Translations under genes and position numbers: made by a program
DNA from: Caulochytrium protostelioides
Lineage: Eukaryota; Chytridiomycota; Caulochytriomycetes; Caulochytriales; Caulochytriaceae
DNA length: 60,123 bases
Direction: 5' to 3'
Assembly: GCA_003615045.1 (NCBI GenBank)
Contig: ML014227.1
Location: forward strand, 1-60,123
Notes under the pieces: generated by a model
What the model was told of the DNA's origin: nothing
What the model saw: only the letters and a program-made list of their open reading frames with translations
Databases searched by the model: none
Part shown: positions 1 to 8,100 of the stretch, piece by piece
How positions within the stretch are numbered: the stretch's first letter is position 1
Layout: the number at the start of each line of letters is the position of its first letter

Positions 1-655
1 TCCACTTAGGGCGCGGCTCTGGAGCCCACTCGCAGCCGTACGTGGACAGCATCTTGGGACGCGCCGTCATACTCTCTACGAGCCCGCGCACCATGTCGGG
101 CCGGTAGACGACGTCGTCGTCGACGGTGATGACGATCGTGTTGGGGTCGCGCTCGGCATACAGGGCGCCGATGAGCTTGGTGGTCGGTCCCAGATCGACG
201 GGCCGGCGCACGGAGACCCGACCGTCCCAGAACTTCAGCACGGCACTGTCGGATTCGGTGAGGGTGCCTGAGATGTTGAGGCGCTCGATCGCGGGCGGCA
301 CATGCAGGTAAATGGCGTCGAGAGGATAGTCCTGGTCTACGAGCGAGGCGATGGTCGCATTGGCGTCCTGAACACGGCCAGCGAACGTGGACATGCTGAC
401 GACGACGCGGGGGCGGCCAGCGCCGTCGGCACCATCGGTGGCCCGCCCGGCGTCGGCCACGGTATCGACATCAGCATCGGGTCCGTCCGGCGTGATCCCG
501 ATGCGTGAACTGGATAGCAAGCCCGCCGACCAGGCGCCGGCGACGAGCACCACGAAAAGCACGGCGGCGAGGAGTTCCACCACGCGGCGGGAGGGGCCGC
601 CGCCGCGACGGCGGGCATTGCCTTCGACAGAGGTATACCACGTCGGCATCGTCAT
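1..655 (-). CDS. Glycosyltransferase, type II membrane protein, GT-A fold (partial, C-terminus beyond left edge)
   Basis: The reading frame starts at an ATG ending at 655 and stays open for 218 codons to the left edge, so the C-terminus is missing. Residues 1-24 are short and basic (RRRGGGPSRR). Residues 25-48 form one hydrophobic segment (VVELLAAVLFVVLVAGAW), giving a type II Golgi/ER-like topology. The luminal part begins near residue 82 with VVVSMSTFAGRV, continues with SLVDQDYPLDAIYLHVP and reaches VITVDDDVVY at 175-184. The DDD triplet at 179-181 is the usual metal and nucleotide-sugar site of GT-A enzymes. The order (VS-T-RV near the start, then a PATK/PTTK-like segment, then VDDD) matches a family of small glycosyltransferases found in fungi and bacteria. 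Donor and acceptor cannot be told. A second in-frame ATG lies two codons in. Confidence 0.75.
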   Translation of the reverse strand, partial: MTMPTWYTSVEGNARRRGGGPSRRVVELLAAVLFVVLVAGAWSAGLLSSSRIGITPDGPDADVDTVADAGRATDGADGAGRPRVVVSMSTFAGRVQDANATIASLVDQDYPLDAIYLHVPPAIERLNISGTLTESDSAVLKFWDGRVSVRRPVDLGPTTKLIGALYAERDPNTIVITVDDDVVYRPDMVRGLVESMTARPKMLSTYGCEWAPEPRPKW

Positions 656-2012
656 GGCGCTGTTTTTGATGTCTAGGCGTCTAGGAGTACAAGAAAAGAA
701 AAAAATGGAGGACGGGCCAGGGGGGACGAAGGCGTCGGGGTGAGGGGGAGCAAGGCAAGCGGATGATCGGCATCATACATGTAGGCGTGGCGAGTCCGCG
801 AGGAAAAGGATCCATGCCGATCGCGGAAGATGCCGTATCCTCCGAGCACAAAGCGTCATCATGCCGGCTTTCTGAGCTCGCTTGACAGAAGATGATTTAT
901 GGACGAAATCTCTATTATGCGAGCGGTTTGTTGTGCTGAGCTGCGGTCCCCGAAGGGTGACTCCGCCACCGCTTACGCCATCGCTCGTGCCTGCACGTCC
1001 ACGATCCCGCCCACTGGGGCGCCCTCGGCCGCATGTCACACACGCCCTTCCACCTGAAGGAGGGGCGCTCAGGCACTTTTCGGCCGTCCGAGTTTTCCCG
1101 GGGCACAGAGGCTGTCGCCGCCCGGGGAATGGGGGGCGGCGCCATGTCTCCCATGCCGACCTGACAAAGACGGTGATAGCAATGACAGGCCATGTTGTTA
1201 TCACGCCGCAGGGCGCCCTCCGATTACCACACTGCCATTCCTCCTGGACTGCCCAAGATGATGACGAACGACGCGACGAAACATGGAACGACACGAGCAT
1301 CGGAGATCAATTTGGAACGCGGATTCTCTCGGGACCTGGTCGCGGACACGACCCACGGGACGACGTTGGTTGAGTGGGCTGGCGGGACTTGCTGCCCATA
1401 CACAGCCAAGTCGAGCAGTGGTCCCATCACGGCGCATGCATCCATGGCGACCAAGGCATGCATGACGATGGCAGGACGCGAGACATACGACCGAAAAAAA
1501 TGGACGACTTCCGACAGGGTAGCAACGGGTGAGTTGAAAGCCGCCGGCGCGTTTGTCTGTGGGCCCCGTTTCCGAGACCGCACGGCCTTCACGATCCCGG
1601 GGGGTCGCTCGCCCTGAATCATGATGACACGGCGTCGCGGCTCGCCGTCTGAGCCAGCGAACGCCGGAACAGGCGAAAAGCGCCATGCATCGACATGGAA
1701 TCTCCGATGGCGACGCCGCTGAATCGGGTAGACGCAGGCCATGGACCACGCAGGCCATTCGCGGCGGCAGCGTCAGGTGGATGCCGGATGCTGGATGCCG
1801 GATGCCGGATGCCGACCGCTGGAACCCGGATGCCGGACGCCGCCGGACCGATGTGGCAACTGGCGCTGCGAGCGCGCCAAGATGTGTGCACAGGCGCGGT
1901 CGGCCCAGGCTTGGCAAGCTCATCCGGAGATGAACCAGTTCCGGAGTTGAACCAGCCCTACTGCCTCGGTGGGGAAGCCCCATGGAGGGCATGGTGTTCG
2001 CGTTAGGAAGGG
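656..2012. other. Intergenic, 5' side of the glycosyltransferase
   Basis: No supported gene. Short open frames on both strands show no family resemblance. The part next to 655 is A/T-richer (short A-runs around 690-705) and probably holds the glycosyltransferase promoter. A short GGATGCC tandem array lies at 1779-1813. Confidence 0.5.
1779..1813. repeat. 7-bp minisatellite, GGATGCC x5
   Basis: Five consecutive copies of GGATGCC (the second reads GGATGCT), followed by degenerate copies to about 1850. Confidence 0.75.
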
Positions 2013-2153
2013 CCTATATAAGAGCAAGTATGCTGAGCAAAAATATAGCACGTAACACGACACGAGACTCCAATGTTAAATACAAAAGCGTGGAAATAAT
2101 TCAGTAAATTCACAGCGATCCGATCAAGCCAAAGCCCGACATCAGAACCATCG
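2013..2153 (-). terminator. Probable 3' UTR / polyadenylation region of the SSK2-like gene
   Basis: The stretch just after the SSK2-like stop codon is the most A/T-rich sequence for kilobases. Read on the minus strand it contains TTATTT near 2095 and CTTATATAGG at about 2013-2022, like fungal UA-rich polyadenylation efficiency elements. The exact cleavage site cannot be seen. Confidence 0.45.
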
Positions 2154-5100
2154 TCAAGGCGGCGAGGCCGTCGTCGTCGCTGTCGTCGTGGCGGCAGGCA
2201 GCGTCTGCTGCGGCGCGACATCGAGCCCGCCCTGGATTGGCGGGCGGGGCGGTGGCGCGATCGTCGTTGTCGTCGTCGCTAACACCGTCGCCGTCGCCGT
2301 CACGCTGGCGGGCGCTGCAGGCGACACCGTCGCCGTCGTAGTCGTCGTGGTGGTTAGCACTGTCGCGTGGCTCAGCTCGGTAGCCACGGGCACCGACGCC
2401 GGGGTCGGCAACGGCGGGTGATGGTGATGGTGGCCGTGGCCGTGGCCACTCGCATGGTGGCTGTGGGCCTGCAAGCCCGGATAGTGTGGCGCGAGCGGCG
2501 GCGGACCTGTCGCCGCGCCGTGCGGGTGTGCGTGCGGGTGGGCAGGGCTCGGGCCGTGCGGATGCATCTGCGCCACGTGCTCCTGCACCCGGGCCGAGTG
2601 GATCGGGTTGGCGTGCGGGTTGAGGTTGGACGTCGCGGAAGCGAAGCCCGTGGAGGCCGGCGTCGCCGAGCCGCGGCGCGTCAGAGAGGATGCGGATGGT
2701 GCCGACGACATGGGTGGCGGCGGCGGCGGCGCACCGGGCGCGTGGTAGTCGGGGACGGCGGGCGGCGCGCTGTCGGCATGGGGGCGGAGGTAGCTCGCCG
2801 AATCGGAGGGAGTGGCCGGCGTAGCCGGTGTGCCCGTCGCCAACGGCGAGGTTGACAGACCATCCAGGATGTTGCCTACCGCACCTGGGACGGGCTCATT
2901 AGCGCCACCGGCGGTGCCGTCGTGGCCGGACGGCAGCGAGCTGGGCAGCCCCATGGTCGAGCCGAGCGTGCCGACCGTGGCGCCGGCCCCGCTGGCGGTG
3001 AGGCCGTCGCGCTCGCCGCCCGGGGTCGAGCTGCTGATGGACGGGGCGGACGATGTAATGCTGCCACTATTGCCGTTGGAGACGCTAGTCATCATACTGA
3101 GACTGTGCTGGAAGCGGGATCCGTGGCTGGTGTGGCCGCTGCTGGCGTGGCCGGCGCCGTGGCCATGCCCGCTGCCGCCCATGGTAGAGCTGACCGTCGT
3201 CGAGAGATCGGTGAGGCCAACGGACTCGCCTTCGATCGAGCTGATGTTGGGCGTATCCCACATCCAGTCCATTTCATTCATGTGCTCTTTGGCGTTTGCG
3301 AAGCCCGCGAGGATGTCGGGGTCGTCGGCATGCTCGAGCCAGTAGTTAACGTCGATCGCGAGCGACTCGTCGATCCCGGCCAGCCAAGGATGCGAAAGCA
3401 GCTCGTCGGCCGAGGGCCGCGCCGATGCCGGCCGCGTGAAGCAGCGCTGTAAAAAGTCGATGCCCTCGGGGCTTACGTCGCTGACAGGGAGCGGCGGGTG
3501 CTTGTCGCCGAGCCCGATATGGTACATGACGGCCCACTCGTTGTCCAGGTCGCTCCACGGCTTCTTGCCGGTGATCATCTCGAGCACACAGCACCCGAAA
3601 GACCACACGTCCTGGGTGCCAAACTTGCCGACCGGCTCGCCGGTAATGACTTCGGGTGCAATGTAGTGCGGCGTGCCGACGAGAGTGCCCATACTGTGGT
3701 CGGTGGTACGGCCGCCAGCGCCGCCGGCAGTGCGCGTCAGCGTCTTGCTGCGCGCATAGAGCTTGCTCGCGCCAAAGTCGGCGAACTTGATAATGCCGGT
3801 CGGGCCGATCAGCATGTTGGCGGGCTTGATATCGCGGTGGACAATGCCATGCGTATGCAGGTACTTGAGGCCCGTGAGCATCTGCTTGGTGTAGAGCCGG
3901 ACGATCTGCTCGTTGCGGAAGCGGCCGTGCTCGTCCAGCAGGCCCGAGAGCGAGTGCGGGCAGTACTCCATAAAGATGTACATGCGGTCGCGATGGACTT
4001 CGACGCCGTAGTACTCCACGATGTACGGGTGGTGCAGGACCTGCAGGACGTTCATCTCGTCTCGGATCGCTTTCTGGAGCTGGTCCAGCTTCAGCACATC
4101 CTGGAAGCGCAGCTCTTTGACGGCCATCACGTCCGCGGTGTCGAGATTGATGCCCATGTAGACGCTGCCTACAGCGCCGCCGCCGAGGAACTTGCCCTGC
4201 TGCCATCGGAGCGATATGCTGGAATTGCTGCTCGCGAGGAATCCGATGTTGCGGTCGACGGCATTGCTCGCATCCAGCGCCTTGCCGACCAGCCGGCCCG
4301 TCTGGAGGCGGCGGTGGCGGTCCGACTCCAGCGCATGGATCTTGGCCAGCCGCGCTTTGACGACCGGCGTGTCGTGGCTCGCGTCGTCGCCGCCCCCGTT
4401 ACCACTGCCGCCGCCGCCACTCGCGACGCCGCTCGCGCCGTGCGAGTCCATCAGTCGGCGGTCCGCGCCACGGAGAGAAGGCTCGCTCGGGCGCGGCTGC
4501 GGCGCAAACACGGGCGTCTCGTGCTGTGCCGCATCGCTGCTCAGGCCCGTCTCGGCGGGCGCTAACATGGGCCCGGCCGTCGCGGCGACCGATGGCGTCG
4601 ACGTCGCCGCGGCCACGGCCGCATCCTGGGCCGTCGTCTGAGCACCCGCACCAGCAGCACTAGCAGCAGCGGCGGCGGCCGTGGCGGTCAAACCGGTGCC
4701 CAGCACATTGGAGGCGACCGTGGTGGCGCTGGCGGTAGGCGAGACGGCGGTCTGGGACACCGACGGCGCGGGCATCGTCGCGACGATGCGAGTGATCGAG
4801 ATGTGGGGGCTCGCGCCGGGGGGCGTTGAGGCCGCCGAGGCCGGGACGGACGCCAGGGTCGTGGCCGAAGCCGACGCGAGGCCGGCGGACGTCTTGCCCG
4901 TGCTGGCCACGCGGTCGGCGGCGAGTACGGCGTCAACGGCAGTCACAATCGGAGCCGGCGACGCGGCGGCGGCCGCGGGCACCGACGCCGGCGTGGGCGC
5001 GTCGCCCTGCGCAACGACGCTGCCGGCGTCGCCGGGCGCCGCCGTCGAGGCGACGGTGGATGTCGAGGGACCCATCGAGGCACCCAGGCTGCCCGGCACT

Positions 5101-8100
5101 TTCCCATCGGCGAGCAGGTTCGAGGCGACGCCATGGATACTAGTGACGGGCGCTGGCGTGGTGGTAGGAGCGCCCACGGCGGAGGGCGGGACGCGCGCGG
5201 CCTTCGCGGCAGCCGCGATGGCGGGCGAGCTCGTGCCGATGCTGCCGCCGCCGCCGCCACCGGCGCCGATGGTGGTGAGGGTGCCGGTGCTGCTGCCGGT
5301 GTTCGTGGCGTCGGCGGCCGGGTCGCGGGACCCCCAGCCGTCGCCGAAGTGGCTCATGAGGAGCTGCATGCAGCGGCTGACGCGCAAGCGGAGCACGGCG
5401 AACTCGCGGTCTTCGATGGCAAAGATGTTGCGGCCCTCGGTGGCGGTCGACGTGAACTCGAGCGCCGACAAGCACCACTTGAGGGTTTTGGGGTTGTGCG
5501 GCGGACAGTCCAGAATGCAGAAGCCGATCCAGTCGGAGGCGACGCGGAGCAAGCGGCCGAGCAGGTAGCGACGCTTGGAGCCCATCCGCGGGGAGACCAT
5601 GCACACGGGCGGCGTCCGGACGCCCATCGGCGTCGCGCTGCCCGGCACCGAGTGCGGCGTCACCTGTGTGTTGCCGCTGATGTAGCGCATGATGCGCCAC
5701 GCATACTCAGCATTGAACGTGAAGAACTCGTGCACGAGGTCGATCATCTGGAGCTCGGGCAGCGGCTCGGGATGCGGCAGCGTTCCCTCCAGCTCGAGGT
5801 GCGCCGCCTGGTGCAGCGCGCGCTCCTGGACGAGGCGGCTGATGACGGCGCCCTGGTGCTTGGTGATCTCGCAGACCTGGAAGATGGACTTGCACATGCT
5901 GATGCCCAGCCGCCACATCATGCGCTTCATGAGTTGCATGGCGTGGTACACGGCGGGCATGTGGGGTCGGCTCGCCTTGACGATATTCAAGCTCGACGTG
6001 CCGATACTGTTCTCGAGCAGCGAGCGGCAGGACTGCAGGAACGCGGCGCTGTCGGCCACGATGCGGACGCGGTTCCGCTTCAGGCCGATTTCGTAGCTCT
6101 TCTTGAACCCGGACACCCGCGGACCCTTCATCTCGCTGCCTGTCCACTTGGCCTGGATGGCTTCCTGCTGCCCCGGCGGGCAGGCGACAAACAGCACGTA
6201 GCACTCGTCGCAGCGGGGCACGAGAGCCGCGCTCGGGCCCGCGTCATGAGCGTCGTTCGCGTTTGCGGCAGGTTGCCCGCCGTTTGCATACGGATCGGCG
6301 CTGGTGGGCATCGCGCCGGTCGCGCCGGGCCCACCAAAGACGGCCGACGTGTCGCCGCCCGCATCAAAGTCATGTTTCGTACTCTGCAAGCTGTTTTTGA
6401 CAATGCGCTCGACAATGTCGGGGTCTTTCCCGACGCGCGGGCTCGCAAACAGCAGGACGTTCTGGCCGTCGTAGCCAGTCGTCCGAACGAGCGTGTGGTC
6501 CGTCACCATCAGGCTGTACAACAGGTCGCCGTAAGAGCCGGTGAGCGCGTAGTCGGCGGCCTGCTCGAGGTGGATCGAGAGGGCGCGGATAATGCGCGAC
6601 GTCTTGCGGGTCCGCGACTTGACGCTCTCCAGCATGCGCGAGTAGTAGCGCATGCGGTAGATGTAACGCTGCTTGGGACTCGCGGCCATGTCGAACTCGG
6701 TGTCGGCCTTCTTGCGCCGCGTCGGCGTGAGGCGGCCATACGCTTCCTCCGAGATCGGCGCAGACTTGAGCTGGGATTCGATGTAGCTGTGAATCTTGCC
6801 CATCAGCAAGGTTTCGAGCAAGCAGAGCTGCTCGGCGGCTTCGGCATCGCCGCCTTTCACGAGAACCCATTGGTCACGGTAGATATCCCACTCGGTCTCG
6901 ATCATCTCGGCGTCCTTGAAGAAGGCGCTCTCGGTATTATCGCGCAAGCTCATCTTTTGCAGCTCAAAGTAGCAGTGCAGCCCGCGCAGCAGGATCTGGT
7001 CGTAGGTGCTTGGGACGCTGTTCGTGATGGTCCACCCGGGCGCGGGCTCATTCAGGACCACGGCAGAGTGCTTGATGCGGATCGCCATGTTGAGACTCGC
7101 GCGGAAGAAGTCCATCAGCTGGTGCAGCGTACTCCCGCGGTACTTGTTGAGCTTCTCAGCATAGCTCAGCTGAACGCGGAGGATCTCCTTCATCAGCCGA
7201 CACGGGAACGAGGCCAGCGTCTGCAGCTCGCCGATCTGCGTCGGCAGGCCGATCCGGGCAAAGAGCGGCGCGTTCTCGACCATTGTCCGCTTCGACTTGA
7301 GCAGCAGCTCGTCCAAGCCACGCATTTGCCGGATCTCGAACGTGCCCGTGACGCCGCTCTCTTTGAGCACGCGGTCAATGAAGGTTGTGTTGAGCTCCAG
7401 CGACGAGACGGACCCGCACGTCCAGGCGGTCAGCAGGGCCAGCTGCAGGCGCACGCTGTTCGTCGTGCTGAGCCACGCCGTCAGCGCTGCAATCTTGGCT
7501 TGCAGGGCCGACGACGCAAACAAGGGCTTGTCCTGGCGGAAGGCTTTGCGCGACGGATACAGCGCTTCGGCGGTGTCAATCTTGTGCATGATCCCGACGA
7601 CTTGGTCATACGGGTCCTTCGCATTCGGCGCGTAGCTGACCTCGAACCGGTTGACCTCATCCAGCACTTTTTCGAGGTCGGCGCGCATCTCCTCAATGCG
7701 CTGGATTTCTTCGGGCACGCTGCGGCGGTGCAGCACGGCGCGCACGTGGACCCATATTTGGAAGCTGAAGTCCACGCTGCCCTTCGGCAGCACCGCGCCC
7801 GAGAGCCGCCGCTTCTCTTGGCGGACCACGTCGCCCGTCAGCACCGACGTCAGCATCGCCGACCACTCGAGCCGCTCCCGCAGCTTGGGCACCGTCATGG
7901 CCGCCGCGCACGGGTCCGTCTCCAGCGTCCCCGACGAGCTCGACGACGACGTCACGTTCGTGCGGTTACGCTGCATCCGGCCCGGCGACGGACACGCATC
8001 GAGCCCGAGTGGGACCACGATGGTGCCTGTCTTGGGGTTCGAGAACGTCCGCGGGAAATCGTTGTGGAAGTTGGGCAGCCGGAACGGCGGGCGCCGGCGC

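Noticed and set aside
2015-2020. TATATA on the plus strand as a promoter TATA box
   Set aside because: No plus-strand gene follows; it sits in the 3' region of the minus-strand SSK2-like gene and fits a polyadenylation element better.
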